DNA of 64,000 nucleotides, from positions 372,001 to 436,000 of the forward strand of contig NZ_KQ089823.1 of assembly GCF_001037495.1 (NCBI RefSeq), given 5' to 3'. The first letter of the stretch is position 1; every line of letters begins with the position of its first letter. The DNA is from Citrobacter sp. MGH106. Its GTDB lineage: Bacteria > Pseudomonadota > Gammaproteobacteria > Enterobacterales > Enterobacteriaceae. The notes beneath the pieces were generated by a model. That model was given only the letters and a program-made list of their open reading frames with translations, was not told the DNA's origin and did not search any database. The position numbers and the translations under genes were made by a program. This document shows positions 38,657 to 51,403 of the stretch, piece by piece.

Positions 38657-39883
38657 TTACCGCCCGGTTTCCGCCACCCATAGCTGACGGAAACCCTCGA
38701 CATCCTCCATCCACGCGACCTGTTGACCATCAGGTGAGAACACGATCGCATCTGCGGAAGGTGGATTACCGTGACGCTCGGTTAAATAATCAATTTTTCC
38801 GGTCTGCGCATCACAGCAGACAATTCGGTTTTCCAGCACAAATCCCAGCCATTTTCCCGACGGATGCCAGTTGAACGCTGACTGAATATCCGTAGTACAT
38901 CGCGTAAGCTGACGAGGTACACCGCCCTGTGGTGAGATCAGCCACAGCTGCACAACACCGCTATCATCACGCATCAGAAACGCAATTTCAGACGCCTTTG
39001 GATTACTGCGCACCCAATGGCGGGGCTGATTCACCAGCCCTGGAAAGGCGCGGTTATGTGTAAACGTCAGGCGACGCTGAGCCACACCAGATGGCGGTGC
39101 TGGCATTGTCGATTCAGTCCCTTCCAGAGGCGCATAACCTGGCTGTTTCCAGCCGCCTTCATTCCTCGGTGTATCAACGATGAACAGCTCCGGAACTTTC
39201 TCGCCATTTACAGACAACGTGTCACCAATAAACGCCAGCGTATGATTTCCCACCCAACCTTCTTCGTAGGCGCGGTTTATCTCATCGCTGCCCGGCCGTG
39301 GCACAGGCGTAGTCTTGCTCACCAGTACGCACCAGTAGGTACCGCTATACTCACGCGGGTGCTGTGCGGACACATTTACCGGCCCATAAGGTGCAGCCAC
39401 CCCGACGTTACGTAAATCCAGCGCCGGATCGCGTTCATGCAATACATGGTCGTTGTAGGTGAAGCTGACAAACTCTCCGTTCGGGCTGAAGACATGGACA
39501 TGACTACCGCCGCGCAACGCTCCTGGCGTGTACGGCGAGGTAATATCCATAGCATCCAGATTAACCACCCCACGCGGTCCAGCAATCACGCCACGGCGAT
39601 GATGGAAATCGTAACGCCAGTGTTCATCTGGATTCTCAGGCCCATGAATAAAAACATATTTTTCCGATTTTGGATGAACGGTCACTACGCCGACATGCGC
39701 CCCCTGCGTAGCGCGATAAACCACCTCAAGCTCGCCGGTATGAATATTAACGCGTTCAATCGTCTCGCCGGTAAACGATGCGCCGGAAGGACGAACATCA
39801 AAAACCAGCCACTGGCTGTCCGGGGTCCAGGTGTTGATATTGGTAAGCTGATGATTACGCGGCGTAAAGGTGATTTGCTTCAT
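38657..39883 (-). CDS. yidR: YidR, beta-propeller DUF3748 protein
   Basis: A 408-aa protein (E. coli 415) of the TolB-like propeller type. Repeated blades are seen as TPDSQWLVFDVRPSGASFTG, FSPNGEFVSFTYNDHV, SNPKASEIAFLMRDDSG, WHPSGKWLGFVLEN and FSPDGQQVAWMEDV. The ATG at 39883 (MKQITFTPR) is preferred, with no signal peptide in front. Its role is unknown; it resembles N-terminal propellers of prolyl peptidases but carries no peptidase domain. Confidence 0.9.
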   Translation of the reverse strand: MKQITFTPRNHQLTNINTWTPDSQWLVFDVRPSGASFTGETIERVNIHTGELEVVYRATQGAHVGVVTVHPKSEKYVFIHGPENPDEHWRYDFHHRRGVIAGPRGVVNLDAMDITSPYTPGALRGGSHVHVFSPNGEFVSFTYNDHVLHERDPALDLRNVGVAAPYGPVNVSAQHPREYSGTYWCVLVSKTTPVPRPGSDEINRAYEEGWVGNHTLAFIGDTLSVNGEKVPELFIVDTPRNEGGWKQPGYAPLEGTESTMPAPPSGVAQRRLTFTHNRAFPGLVNQPRHWVRSNPKASEIAFLMRDDSGVVQLWLISPQGGVPRQLTRCTTDIQSAFNWHPSGKWLGFVLENRIVCCDAQTGKIDYLTERHGNPPSADAIVFSPDGQQVAWMEDVEGFRQLWVAETGR

Positions 39884-39982
39884 GAAGAGCCCTGATACAA
39901 GACGATTTAAGCAATCATACTTCACAAGGACTTCACTTTCAGGCTTTAGCGTATCGCTATCTTAATTATTGCGGACAGAAAG

Positions 39983-41089
39983 ATGGAACATTTTGACGTA
40001 GCGATTATCGGCTTAGGCCCGGCAGGTGCAGCGCTGGCGCGACAGTTGAGCGGAAAAATGCGTGTGATTGCACTGGATAAAAAACGCCAGAGTGGAAATG
40101 AAGGATTTACCAAACCCTGCGGTGGTTTGCTTGCTCCTGATGCCCAGAGATCGTTTATCCGCGACGGAATTACGCTACCCGTTGATGTCATCGCCAACCC
40201 GCAGATTTTTAGTGTTAAAACGATCGATACAGCGGCATCACTAACGCGCAATTACCAGCGTAGCTACATCAACATTAACCGACATGCTTTTGATTTATGG
40301 CTGAAATCTCTTATTCCTGATGATGTGAGAATTTACCACGACAGCCTGTGTCGAAAAATCTGGCACGAGGACGGTAAATGGCATGTGATATTCCGCGCAG
40401 ACGGTTGGGAACAGCAGATTACAGCCCGTTATCTGGTCGGTGCCGACGGAGCGAATTCACTGGTGCGCCGTCATCTCTACCCACAACATCAAATCCGTAA
40501 ATATGTCGCCATTCAGCAGTGGTTTGCTGAACAACATCCCGTACCGTTTTACTCGTGTATTTTTGATAACGATGCTACGGACTGTTACTCCTGGAGTATC
40601 AGCAAAGACGGATTTTTTATCTTCGGTGGCGCATACCCAATGAAGGATGGTCAGGCACGCTTTGAAGCGCTGAAAACAAAGATGGAGACGTTCCATTTTC
40701 AGTTCGGTAAACCGGTAAAAAGCGAGAAATGCACGGTGCTGTTCCCATCACGCTGGTCGGACTTTGTCTGCGGTGAAAAAAACGCATTTCTGATTGGTGA
40801 AGCTGCCGGATTTATCAGCGCCAGCTCGCTGGAGGGAATTAGCTATGCGCTGGACAGCGCGGAGATCCTGAAATGCGTACTCCTGCAGGGAGCGCCAGAT
40901 ATCAATAACGCTTACCGCAAAGCCACCCGCAAACTGCGTATCAAGCTGTATGGCAAGATCCTTAAGAGTCGGGCATTAACATCAGCACAAGCACGTAAAT
41001 GGATAATGCAAAGCGGCATTGCACATATCCCGTCAGGTCAGAAAGAGCAGCCCACCGTGACACCCGGCGGGCTGATTGAAGAGCATTAA
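39983..41089 (+). CDS. cbrA: CbrA, FAD-dependent oxidoreductase (geranylgeranyl-reductase-like)
   Basis: A 368-aa flavoprotein (E. coli 354 aa). The N-terminal Rossmann motif reads [17 protein letters not shown] (residues 5-21), followed by [12 protein letters not shown], and the second FAD motif is [22 protein letters not shown] (about residues 268-289). E. coli cbrA (yidS) is controlled by CreB and linked to colicin M/E2 tolerance. The enzyme's substrate is unknown. Its stop codon overlaps the minus-strand dgoT remnant. Confidence 0.92.
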   Translation: MEHFDVAIIGLGPAGAALARQLSGKMRVIALDKKRQSGNEGFTKPCGGLLAPDAQRSFIRDGITLPVDVIANPQIFSVKTIDTAASLTRNYQRSYININRHAFDLWLKSLIPDDVRIYHDSLCRKIWHEDGKWHVIFRADGWEQQITARYLVGADGANSLVRRHLYPQHQIRKYVAIQQWFAEQHPVPFYSCIFDNDATDCYSWSISKDGFFIFGGAYPMKDGQARFEALKTKMETFHFQFGKPVKSEKCTVLFPSRWSDFVCGEKNAFLIGEAAGFISASSLEGISYALDSAEILKCVLLQGAPDINNAYRKATRKLRIKLYGKILKSRALTSAQARKWIMQSGIAHIPSGQKEQPTVTPGGLIEEH

Positions 41090-41193
41090 CCTACGAGTTT
41101 CACATCACCAACCAGCAGGATGTATGACATCGCGCCAATCAGGGCAACAGCGGAAATATAGACCAGCGCTGGCTGTAAATAAAAGTGGCTGAC
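41086..41193 (-). pseudogene. dgoT: dgoT 3' remnant (D-galactonate transporter), scar of a dgo operon deletion
   Basis: On the minus strand the frame upstream of the TAA at 41086 reads [19 protein letters not shown] then LVGDVKLVG. This is the C-terminal helix and tail of an ACS-family MFS transporter and matches the end of DgoT as I remember it. In E. coli dgoT lies exactly here, between cbrA and the rest of dgoDAKR. Homology ends near 41175, within about 20 bases of the yidA stop, and the frame is in phase with that stop. No start, and no other dgo gene, is left. Confidence 0.8.
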
Positions 41194-42006
41194 TTATTTC
41201 AGCGCAAACTTCTCAATGGCATACGCCACGCCGTCTTCAAGATTGGATTTAGTGACAAAGTTGGCAATGTCTTTTACAGACGGAATGGCGTTGTCCATTG
41301 CAACACCCATACCTGCGTACTCGAGCATCGCGATGTCATTTTCCTGATCGCCTATCGCCATGACCTCTTCGGCTTTGATTCCCAGCGCATCCGCCAGTGA
41401 TTTTACACCGGTGCCTTTATTGACACGTTTATCCAGAATTTCGAGGAAGTACGGCGCACTTTTCAGCACGGTATACTTCTCTTTCACTTCAGCCGGAATA
41501 CGCGCTATCGCTTTATCGAGGATCTCTGGCTCGTCAATCATCATCACTTTCAGGAACTGGGTTGCCGGATCCATCTTCTCTGCTTCGCAGAACACCAGCG
41601 GAATGGTCGCGACAAAAGATTCATGCACCGTGTAGTAACTAATATCGCGGTTAGCCGTATAAAGCGTGTTGCGATCGAGTGCGTGGAAGTGTGACCCCAC
41701 TTCACGAGACAGCTGTTCCAGGTAACGATAATCATCATAGCTCAGCGCCGTTTGTGCAACGGTACTGCCATCCCCCGCTTTCTGCACCAGCGCACCGTTG
41801 TAGGTAATGCAGTAGTCACCGGGTTGTTCCATGTGAAGTTCTTTCAGGTAGCTATGGACGCCGGCATACGGGCGACCCGTGGTCAGCACCACGTTTATAC
41901 CACGCGCGCGCGCAGCGGCAATCGCCGTTTTGACCGCAGGTGAAATGGTGTGATCGGGCAGCAGAAGTGTGCCATCCATATCGATAGCAATAAGTTTGAT
42001 AGCCAT
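41194..42006 (-). CDS. yidA: YidA, HAD-superfamily sugar phosphatase
   Basis: A 270-aa Cof-type HAD phosphatase, the E. coli length. Motif I is IAIDMDGTLL (nucleophile Asp9), motif II LTTGRPYAG, motif III has Lys in NKGTGVKSLAD, and motif IV is AIGDQENDIAMLEYAG. It hydrolyses small sugar phosphates and other phospho-metabolites. In E. coli yidB lies between yidA and gyrB; here the 160-bp gap has no yidB. Confidence 0.96.
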   Translation of the reverse strand: MAIKLIAIDMDGTLLLPDHTISPAVKTAIAAARARGINVVLTTGRPYAGVHSYLKELHMEQPGDYCITYNGALVQKAGDGSTVAQTALSYDDYRYLEQLSREVGSHFHALDRNTLYTANRDISYYTVHESFVATIPLVFCEAEKMDPATQFLKVMMIDEPEILDKAIARIPAEVKEKYTVLKSAPYFLEILDKRVNKGTGVKSLADALGIKAEEVMAIGDQENDIAMLEYAGMGVAMDNAIPSVKDIANFVTKSNLEDGVAYAIEKFALK

Positions 42007-42112
42007 GAGTTCCCCGGATTAAATGAGTCCATCCTCATGCTAACGCGATTCCGCTCAAAAAACAGCAACGAAAAAGGGATAGGAAGAGGAACCAGGATTC
42101 CCCTTTTGTGGG

Positions 42113-42147
42113 CAAAAAAATACCCGGTTGCACAACACAACCGGGTA
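42113..42147 (-). terminator. gyrB terminator
   Basis: ACCCGGTTG and CAACCGGGT form a nine-base stem, followed on the minus strand by TTTTTTT (complement of 42114-42120), 20 bases after the gyrB stop. Confidence 0.9.
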
Positions 42148-42166
42148 GATTCATCCAGGATAACGA

Positions 42167-44599
<2,433 letters not shown>

Positions 44600-44609
44600 T
44601 TATCTTGGG

Positions 44610-45683
44610 TTAATCCGTTATTTTACCCTTTTCCACGGTGAACATCTTCGAATTTTTGTCCGACATGTCCAGAACGTGTTCAGCGCTAATTGCGCTGACA
44701 AAGACCTGAGATTGCGTGGCTTTTAAGCGACTGGCAAGCAGTCCGCGACGCGCATCATCCAGTTCAGAGGCAAAATCATCTATCAGGTACAGGCAGCGCC
44801 GTCCGCTTTCACGGGTCAGGAACTCCCCTTGCGCCAGACGCAAGGCGCACATCAGCAGCTTTAACTGTCCACGAGACAACGTATCTTCCACCGGCGCACC
44901 GTCAGCGCGTATACGGAAATCCGCTTTATGCGGACCGTGCGCGGTGTAAGTCAACATGCGGTCACGTTCAAAACTGCGTTCCAGCACCTCTGCGTAATCA
45001 GTCTCTTTCTCCCAGCCACGCTGGAAAGAGAAAGAGAGAGAGAACTCGGGAAGAAACTGCTGGCAGGTATCCGCCATATCCTGCGCGATACCGGCGCTGT
45101 ACTCCGCGCGCCAGGTACTGATTTGTTCCGCCAGCGGGATCAGTTCTTTATCCCACGGACGTAGTTGCTCATAACGACTCACCTGGCGCAGCGCCGCATT
45201 GCGCTGCTTGAGCAGACGCTTAAGGTTGCTCCAGGCGGTGAAAAATCCGGCTTCATTGTGAAAGCACCCCCAGTCAAGGAATGCTCTCCTGTATTTGGGG
45301 CCGCCGTTGAGTAAAGTAAACCCCTCAGGCGTAATCAGCTGCATTGGCATCAGGTGTGCCAGTTCTGCAACCTTATGACCGTCGGTGCCGTCAATGCGCA
45401 CTTTGCTGTCACCCAGCTTATCTTTTGTCAGGCCAATCGACGTTTCACGCTCCGTACCCTGCAAACGCCCGTGTAATACAAACGACTCCTGCTCGTGACG
45501 AATGACACGACCAATCTGCAAACTGCGAAACGCCCGACCGTGGCCCAGCGTATAGATAGCTTCCAGCACGCTGGTTTTGCCGCTGCCGTTAGCTCCTACC
45601 AGGAAGTTAAAGCCAGGAGATAAAGCAAGATCCGCGCTTTCAATATTGCGGAAATCTTTAATGAGAAGGCGCGTTAGTGACAT
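44610..45683 (-). CDS. recF: RecF, recombination mediator ATPase
   Basis: A 357-aa SMC-like ATPase, the E. coli length. Walker A is [15 protein letters not shown] (about residues 30-44), the signature motif is [18 protein letters not shown], and Walker B is [13 protein letters not shown]. It loads RecA onto gapped DNA with RecO and RecR. The gap to dnaN, normally almost nil, is 145 bp here because of an inserted repeat. Confidence 0.98.
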   Translation of the reverse strand: MSLTRLLIKDFRNIESADLALSPGFNFLVGANGSGKTSVLEAIYTLGHGRAFRSLQIGRVIRHEQESFVLHGRLQGTERETSIGLTKDKLGDSKVRIDGTDGHKVAELAHLMPMQLITPEGFTLLNGGPKYRRAFLDWGCFHNEAGFFTAWSNLKRLLKQRNAALRQVSRYEQLRPWDKELIPLAEQISTWRAEYSAGIAQDMADTCQQFLPEFSLSFSFQRGWEKETDYAEVLERSFERDRMLTYTAHGPHKADFRIRADGAPVEDTLSRGQLKLLMCALRLAQGEFLTRESGRRCLYLIDDFASELDDARRGLLASRLKATQSQVFVSAISAEHVLDMSDKNSKMFTVEKGKITD

Positions 45684-45703
45684 ATCAGGGTTTCTTCAGG
45701 CCA

Positions 45704-45822
45704 GGGCGATCGGCGCAGCCAACTTCAACGCGGCCTGCGCACAGCCCCTGGAGCGTACACGAAGTACGTGACAGGGGCGAGCACAGCCCAGGTTGAAAAT
45801 GGCAAGTAAGATAGCCCGCTAT
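45704..45822. repeat. ERIC-like repeat between dnaN and recF
   Basis: The core palindrome reads GCCCCTGGAGCGTAC, a short loop, GTACGTGACAGGGGCGAGC, like the ERIC core. The flanks (TCGGCGCAGCC on the left, AAGATAGCCC on the right) recur in the degenerate copy at 13962-14095. It lies inside the dnaA-dnaN-recF-gyrB operon, and recF starts only about 20 bases beyond its end. Confidence 0.65.
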
Positions 45823-45828
45823 TTTCCA

Positions 45829-46929
45829 CTACAGTCTCATTGGCATAACAACATAGGCAGCCGACTGTGATGCGGCATCTTCAATCTGCACGCTGGAAAC
45901 AGAATCAGTCAGCATAATACGGACGTTTTCGCACTTCAGTGCGTTCAGTACATCCAGCACGTAGCTAACATTGAAGCCGATTTCCATTTCAGTTCCTGGG
46001 TAGGTGACGTCGAGGATCTCTTCTGCTTCTTCCTGTTCCGGGTTGTTCGCCGTGATTTTGAGCTGATTCTCACTGACGTACAGACGCACGCCGCGGAACT
46101 TCTCATTAGAGAGGATCGCCGCACGGGCAAATGCCTGCTTGAGAATATCGCAGCCTGCTTCCAGGTGTTTGTCCGGGTTCTTCGGTAGCACGCGGCGATA
46201 ATCCGGGAAACGACCGTCAACCAGCTTGGAAGTGAAAATAAAGTCACCGACGTGTGCTCGGATGTTGTTGCTGCCAATTTGCACTCGCAGCGGGTTGTCG
46301 CCGCCGTCAAGCATACGCATCAGCTCAATAACACCTTTACGCGGCACAATCACCGAATGGTTGGGCAGAGATTGTCCAACCGGCATAGAGCAGACTGCCA
46401 GACGGTGACCATCGGTCGCCACGGTACGCAACTCTTCACCTTCGGTTTCAAACAGCATGCCGTTTAAGTAATAGCGCACGTCCTGATGAGCCATTGAAAA
46501 CTGCGTGGCCTCAATCAGGCGCTTCATTGTGGCCTGCGGTAGGGTGAATTCAACTTCGCTCTGCCAGTCATCCAGATTCGGAAAGTCGGCGGCAGGTAGC
46601 GTGGAAAGTGAGAAACGGCTGCGGCCAGAACGCACCAGCATGCGGTCGCCTTCCAGTTGAACGGCGATTTCAGCCCCTTCCGGCAGCCCACGACAAATGT
46701 CGAAAAATTTACGTGCCGGAACGGTAGTCGCACCTGGTTCATGAGGCTGAATCAGCGCAACGCGTGCCACCATTTCCATTTCAAGATCGGTACCGGTCAG
46801 AGAAAGCGTACCATCCGCAACCTGTAGCAACAGATTTCCGAGAATCGGCAGTGTAGGACGACCACCCAGCGGGCCGCTGACCTGCTGAAGCGGTTTTAAT
46901 AAATGTTCACGTTCAACGGTAAATTTCAT
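45829..46929 (-). CDS. dnaN: DnaN, DNA polymerase III beta sliding clamp
   Basis: A 366-aa clamp protein, the E. coli length, built of three similar domains. It starts MKFTVEREHLLKPLQQVSGPLGGRPTLPIL and ends in YVVMPMRL, the part forming the client-binding cleft. It dimerises around DNA and tethers polymerases, MutS, Hda and ligase. It starts four bases after the dnaA stop. Confidence 0.99.
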   Translation of the reverse strand: MKFTVEREHLLKPLQQVSGPLGGRPTLPILGNLLLQVADGTLSLTGTDLEMEMVARVALIQPHEPGATTVPARKFFDICRGLPEGAEIAVQLEGDRMLVRSGRSRFSLSTLPAADFPNLDDWQSEVEFTLPQATMKRLIEATQFSMAHQDVRYYLNGMLFETEGEELRTVATDGHRLAVCSMPVGQSLPNHSVIVPRKGVIELMRMLDGGDNPLRVQIGSNNIRAHVGDFIFTSKLVDGRFPDYRRVLPKNPDKHLEAGCDILKQAFARAAILSNEKFRGVRLYVSENQLKITANNPEQEEAEEILDVTYPGTEMEIGFNVSYVLDVLNALKCENVRIMLTDSVSSVQIEDAASQSAAYVVMPMRL

Positions 46930-46933
46930 AGCG

Positions 46934-48337
46934 TCACGAAGATAATGTTCTGATTAAATTGGAGAAATCTTCTTTAATATCATGGCTTTCTTCACGCAAC
47001 TGCTCAATCTTGCGGCAGGCATGAAGCACGGTAGTATGGTCACGCCCACCAAACGCGTCGCCAATTTCCGGCAGACTGTGGTTGGTGAGTTCTTTTGCCA
47101 GCGCCATCGCCATCTGACGCGGGCGAGCTACCGAGCGAGATCGACGCTTAGAAAGCAGATCCGCAATTTTGATTTTGTAGTACTCCGCCACCGTCTTTTG
47201 GATATTGTCGATGGTGACCAGTTTTTCCTGCAATGCCAGCAGATCGCGCAGCGCTTCACGCACAAAGTCGATAGTGATCGCCCGGCCGGTAAAGTTGGCG
47301 TTGGCAATCACTCGGTTCAGTGCGCCTTCCAGTTCACGCACGTTAGAGCGTAGACGCTTGGCAATAAAGAACGCCACCTCGCCCGGCAGACGAATGTCGT
47401 TTTCGTCCGCTTTCTTCATCAGGATCGCCACTCGCGTTTCCAGCTCTGGCGGTTCGATCGCGACAGTCAATCCCCAGCCGAAGCGGGATTTCAGACGATC
47501 TTCAACACCGTTGATCTCTTTCGGATAGCGATCCGATGTCAGGATGATCTGCTGATTACCTTCCAGTAGGGCATTGAAGGTGTGGAAAAACTCTTCCTGA
47601 GATCGTTCTTTGTTGGCAAAGAATTGAATATCGTCAATCAGCAACGCGTCAACAGAACGGTAGTAGCGTTTAAACTCTTCGATCGCATTGTTTTGCAGGG
47701 CCTTAACCATGTCCTGGACAAAACGCTCGGAGTGCATATACACCACTTTCGCATTCGGCTTGCGTGCCATGATCCCGTTACCGACGGCATGCAACAGGTG
47801 GGTTTTACCCAAGCCAGTACCGCCATACAGGAATAAAGGATTGTAGGCACCGCCAGGATTGTCCGCCACCTGACGTGCCGCCGCGCGCGCCAGTTGGTTA
47901 GATTTACCTTCAACGAAGTTATCAAACGTGTGTTTGACGTTAACGTTAGAGCGATAGGTGTGTTCTGCCGGAGCGGGAACGTTATCCCAGCCCGGGCGCG
48001 CCGCCGGTGCGGCACGTTGCGGCTGTACTTGTTGCGCGACATACGCAGGCGCCACAACGTTATTAACCGGCGTCTTCAGCGTTTGCGTGACGGGTTTTGT
48101 ACCGACTTCAAAACGCAGCTGCGGGGCATCCGCACCACAGAAGCTATTCAGTAATCCATTGATGTTGTTAAGGTATTTATCCCTTACCCAATCGAGCACA
48201 AAACGGTTTGGCGCATACAAAGCCAGCGTGTTATCGCTCAGTTCCGCCTGCAACGGGCGTATCCACATACTGAATTCTGTGGCTGGTAACTCATCCTGCA
48301 ATCGGGCAAGACACTGCTGCCAAAGCGAAAGTGACAC
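46934..48337 (-). CDS. dnaA: DnaA, chromosomal replication initiator
   Basis: A 467-aa AAA+ protein, the E. coli length when started at the GTG at 48337 (first residues [13 protein letters not shown]). Domain I binds DnaB/DiaA. The domain II linker (about residues 85-130, rich in Pro, Ala, Gln, Val) differs most from E. coli and resembles the Salmonella form. Domain III has Walker [12 protein letters not shown] (about residues 172-182) and Walker [10 protein letters not shown]. Domain IV carries the DnaA-box motif [19 protein letters not shown] DnaA box lies upstream for autoregulation. Confidence 0.99.
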   Translation of the reverse strand: MSLSLWQQCLARLQDELPATEFSMWIRPLQAELSDNTLALYAPNRFVLDWVRDKYLNNINGLLNSFCGADAPQLRFEVGTKPVTQTLKTPVNNVVAPAYVAQQVQPQRAAPAARPGWDNVPAPAEHTYRSNVNVKHTFDNFVEGKSNQLARAAARQVADNPGGAYNPLFLYGGTGLGKTHLLHAVGNGIMARKPNAKVVYMHSERFVQDMVKALQNNAIEEFKRYYRSVDALLIDDIQFFANKERSQEEFFHTFNALLEGNQQIILTSDRYPKEINGVEDRLKSRFGWGLTVAIEPPELETRVAILMKKADENDIRLPGEVAFFIAKRLRSNVRELEGALNRVIANANFTGRAITIDFVREALRDLLALQEKLVTIDNIQKTVAEYYKIKIADLLSKRRSRSVARPRQMAMALAKELTNHSLPEIGDAFGGRDHTTVLHACRKIEQLREESHDIKEDFSNLIRTLSS

Positions 48338-48548
48338 GGCGGACTCCACTCGAACAAAAGTCGATAAATGACAAAGGCTGAAACATTCATGATTGTTGGC
48401 GCACGTCGAAAAGACCCTGCAAGAGGGTGACGCACGAACCGCTGTCTGCGGTTATATGCCCGATCAGGATCCAATGAAACGATCAGGACCGCGGATCATA
48501 GCCTAAACTGCGCGAGAGATCTTCTGTTTCTCACAGATTCTTCCCGAT

Positions 48549-48557
48549 TTATCCACA
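48549..48557 (+). promoter_or_regulatory. DnaA box in the dnaA promoter region
   Basis: TTATCCACA matches the strong DnaA-box consensus TTATCCACA exactly. It lies 212 bp upstream of the dnaA start, as in E. coli, and serves autoregulation. No box cluster typical of an origin is present. Confidence 0.88.
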
Positions 48558-48813
48558 GGATGATCCAGAATCGGCTAAGTGTAAACGATCCTGGAGAAGT
48601 GCTGCAGGTTTTCGCGCGCATATTGAAAAAATTAATGAGCAAAGCGGCTTTTTTGCTTAAACGATCTAATAAAGATCCCGGGCGATCCTTGCGCTTTATC
48701 CGCCAGCCCGTATAATTCTTACCCCCAGCGAGTAACGGTCGCCTCACGGCGTCAACGCTGCCTGTTTTTTACGCGAAACCATGCGGAAAAAAGCGGGAAA
48801 TAAGGAAAGAGAA

Positions 48814-48842
48814 TTGACTCCGGAGTGTACAATTATTACAAT
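48814..48842 (+). promoter_or_regulatory. Sigma-70 promoter for rpmH-rnpA
   Basis: TTGACT (48814-48819), a 17-base spacer and TACAAT (48837-48842) make a near-consensus promoter about 100 bases upstream of rpmH. Confidence 0.8.
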
Positions 48843-48931
48843 CCGGCCTCTTTAATCACCCACACTGTGGCGTAAGTCGTTCGATATTCGTTCGGGTATA
48901 CGCAAAAGTCAGTGAATTTATTCAAGTTTAG

Positions 48932-49084
<153 letters not shown>

Positions 49085-49101
49085 TAAAAGCTAGCCCCTG
49101 A

Positions 49102-49461
49102 GTGGTTAAGCTCGCATTTCCCAGGGAGTTACGTTTGTTAACTCCCACTCATTTCACATTCGTCTTCCAGCAGCCACAACGGGCTGGCACGCCGCAAATC
49201 ACCATCCTCGGCCGCCTGAATTCGCTGGGGCATCCCCGTATCGGTCTTACAGTCGCCAAGAAAAACGTTCGACGCGCACATGAACGCAATCGGATTAAAC
49301 GTCTGACGCGTGAAAGTTTTCGTCTTCGTCAGCACGAACTTCCAGCAATGGATTTCGTGGTGGTGGCTAAAAAAGGGGTTGCTGACCTCGATAACCGTGC
49401 TCTCTCGGAAGCGTTGGAAAAATTATGGCGTCGCCATTGTCGCCTGGCTCGCGGGTCCTGA
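49102..49461 (+). CDS. rnpA: RnpA, protein component of RNase P
   Basis: A 119-aa basic protein, the E. coli length, with a GTG start. The RNR motif is [25 protein letters not shown] (about residues 53-77). It binds the M1 RNA and helps tRNA 5' maturation. Its 3' end overlaps yidD by 37 bases, in a different frame. Confidence 0.98.
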   Translation: MVKLAFPRELRLLTPTHFTFVFQQPQRAGTPQITILGRLNSLGHPRIGLTVAKKNVRRAHERNRIKRLTRESFRLRQHELPAMDFVVVAKKGVADLDNRALSEALEKLWRRHCRLARGS

Positions 49462-49682
49462 TAGCCCTCATTCGGGTCTATCAACGCCTTATCAGTCCGC
49501 TGCTTGGGCCGCATTGCCGTTTCACTCCAACCTGTTCGAGCTACGGAATTGAGGCATTGCGCAGGTTTGGAGTGATAAAAGGCAGTTGGTTGACGGTGAA
49601 ACGCGTATTAAAATGCCACCCTTTACACCCTGGTGGTGACGATCCCGTCCCGCCCGGACCATTTGATACCAGAGAACACTAA
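49425..49682 (+). CDS. yidD: YidD, membrane protein insertion efficiency factor
   Basis: An 85-aa protein, the E. coli length, with the family signature [22 protein letters not shown] and [14 protein letters not shown]. An N-terminal amphipathic helix attaches it to the inner membrane near YidC. It overlaps rnpA and ends two bases before yidC, so expression of all three is coupled. Confidence 0.97.
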   Translation: MASPLSPGSRVLIALIRVYQRLISPLLGPHCRFTPTCSSYGIEALRRFGVIKGSWLTVKRVLKCHPLHPGGDDPVPPGPFDTREH

Positions 49683-49684
49683 CG

Positions 49685-51331
49685 ATGGATTCGCAACGCA
49701 ATCTTTTAGTCATCGCTTTGCTGTTCGTGTCTTTCATGATCTGGCAAGCCTGGGAGCAGGATAAAAATCCTCAACCTCAAGCTCAACAGACCACGCAGAC
49801 AACGACCACCGCAGCGGGTAGCGCCGCCGACCAGGGCGTACCGGCCAGTGGCCAGGGGAAACTGATTACGGTTAAGACTGACGTGCTTGATCTGACCATC
49901 AACACCCGTGGTGGTGATGTGGAACAGGCCTCGCTGCCAGCTTACCCGAAAGAACTCGGTTCTACCGAGCCGTTCCAGTTACTGGAAACCACGCCACAGT
50001 TCATCTATCAGGCGCAAAGTGGCCTGACAGGTCGCGATGGCCCGGATAACCCGGCTAACGGCCCGCGTCCGCTGTACAACGTCGAAAAAGACGCCTTTGT
50101 ACTGGCTGACGGTCAGAACGAACTGCAGATCCCGATGACCTATACTGACGCAGCGGGCAACACATTCACTAAAACGTTTGTCCTCAAGCGTGGTGAATAT
50201 GCTGTCAACGTTAACTACAGCGTGCAGAACGCCAGCGAGAAACCGCTGGAAGTCTCCACCTTTGGTCAGCTGAAGCAATCCATCAATCTGCCATCTCATC
50301 GTGACACTGGTAGCAGCAACTTTGCGCTGCACACCTTCCGTGGCGCAGCGTACTCCACGCCTGATGAGAAGTATGAAAAATACAAGTTCGACACCATTGC
50401 TGAAAACGAAAACCTGAACGTCAATGCTAAAGACGGCTGGGTAGCAATGCTGCAACAGTATTTTGCAACGGCATGGGTTCCGCGTAACGACGGCACCAAT
50501 AACTTCTACACCGCTAATCTGGGTAACGGCATTGCCGCTATCGGCTATAAATCTCAGCCGGTACTGGTACAGCCTGGCCAGACTGGTGCGATGACCAGCA
50601 CCCTGTGGGTTGGTCCGGAAATTCAGGATAAAATGGCGGCAGTTGCTCCGCACCTGGATCTGACCGTGGATTACGGCTGGCTGTGGTTCATCTCCCAACC
50701 TCTGTTCAAACTGCTGAAGTTCATCCACAGCTTCCTGGGTAACTGGGGCTTCTCCATCATCGTTATCACCTTTATCGTTCGTGGCATCATGTACCCGCTG
50801 ACCAAAGCGCAGTACACCTCCATGGCGAAGATGCGTATGCTGCAGCCGAAGATTCAGGCAATGCGTGAGCGTCTGGGCGATGACAAACAGCGTCAGAGCC
50901 AGGAAATGATGGCACTGTACAAAGCTGAGAAGGTTAACCCACTGGGTGGCTGTTTCCCTCTGATCATCCAGATGCCAATCTTCCTGGCGTTGTACTACAT
51001 GCTGATGGGCTCCATTGAACTGCGTCATGCGCCGTTCGCTCTGTGGATCCATGACCTGTCTGCACAGGACCCGTACTACATCCTGCCGATCCTGATGGGC
51101 GTGACGATGTTCTTCATTCAGAAGATGTCGCCGACCACTGTGACCGACCCGATGCAGCAGAAGATCATGACCTTTATGCCGGTCATCTTCACCGTGTTCT
51201 TCCTGTGGTTCCCGTCAGGTCTGGTGCTGTACTATATCGTCAGCAACCTGGTAACCATTATTCAGCAGCAGCTGATTTACCGTGGTCTGGAGAAACGTGG
51301 CCTGCATAGCCGCGAGAAGAAAAACTCCTGA
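49685..51331 (+). CDS. yidC: YidC, membrane protein insertase
   Basis: A 548-aa Oxa1-family insertase, the E. coli length. The first helix ([18 protein letters not shown]) is followed by the periplasmic P1 beta domain (about residues 60-340) and the five-helix core: [44 protein letters not shown] and [22 protein letters not shown]. The groove arginine lies in [14 protein letters not shown]. It works alone or with SecYEG. It ends KKNS. Confidence 0.99.
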   Translation: MDSQRNLLVIALLFVSFMIWQAWEQDKNPQPQAQQTTQTTTTAAGSAADQGVPASGQGKLITVKTDVLDLTINTRGGDVEQASLPAYPKELGSTEPFQLLETTPQFIYQAQSGLTGRDGPDNPANGPRPLYNVEKDAFVLADGQNELQIPMTYTDAAGNTFTKTFVLKRGEYAVNVNYSVQNASEKPLEVSTFGQLKQSINLPSHRDTGSSNFALHTFRGAAYSTPDEKYEKYKFDTIAENENLNVNAKDGWVAMLQQYFATAWVPRNDGTNNFYTANLGNGIAAIGYKSQPVLVQPGQTGAMTSTLWVGPEIQDKMAAVAPHLDLTVDYGWLWFISQPLFKLLKFIHSFLGNWGFSIIVITFIVRGIMYPLTKAQYTSMAKMRMLQPKIQAMRERLGDDKQRQSQEMMALYKAEKVNPLGGCFPLIIQMPIFLALYYMLMGSIELRHAPFALWIHDLSAQDPYYILPILMGVTMFFIQKMSPTTVTDPMQQKIMTFMPVIFTVFFLWFPSGLVLYYIVSNLVTIIQQQLIYRGLEKRGLHSREKKNS

Positions 51332-51356
51332 TTCGGTGAGTTAACGCTAAAATAAG

Positions 51357-51380
51357 GGCGGTCAGATGACCGCCTTTTTT
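51357..51380 (+). terminator. Terminator after yidC
   Basis: GGCGGTCA pairs with TGACCGCC across a two-base loop, followed by TTTTTT. It ends the rpmH-rnpA-yidD-yidC transcript 25 bases after the yidC stop. mnmE begins 24 bases further. Confidence 0.92.
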
Positions 51381-51403
51381 ATTTGTATTCAGCGAGACAT
51401 ATC

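Noticed and set aside
49979-51052. Long (357-codon) open frame antisense to yidC
   Set aside because: It is a shadow of the yidC coding frame: no ribosome site, Gln/His/Val/Arg-biased composition typical of reverse frames, and yidC is essential and highly conserved.
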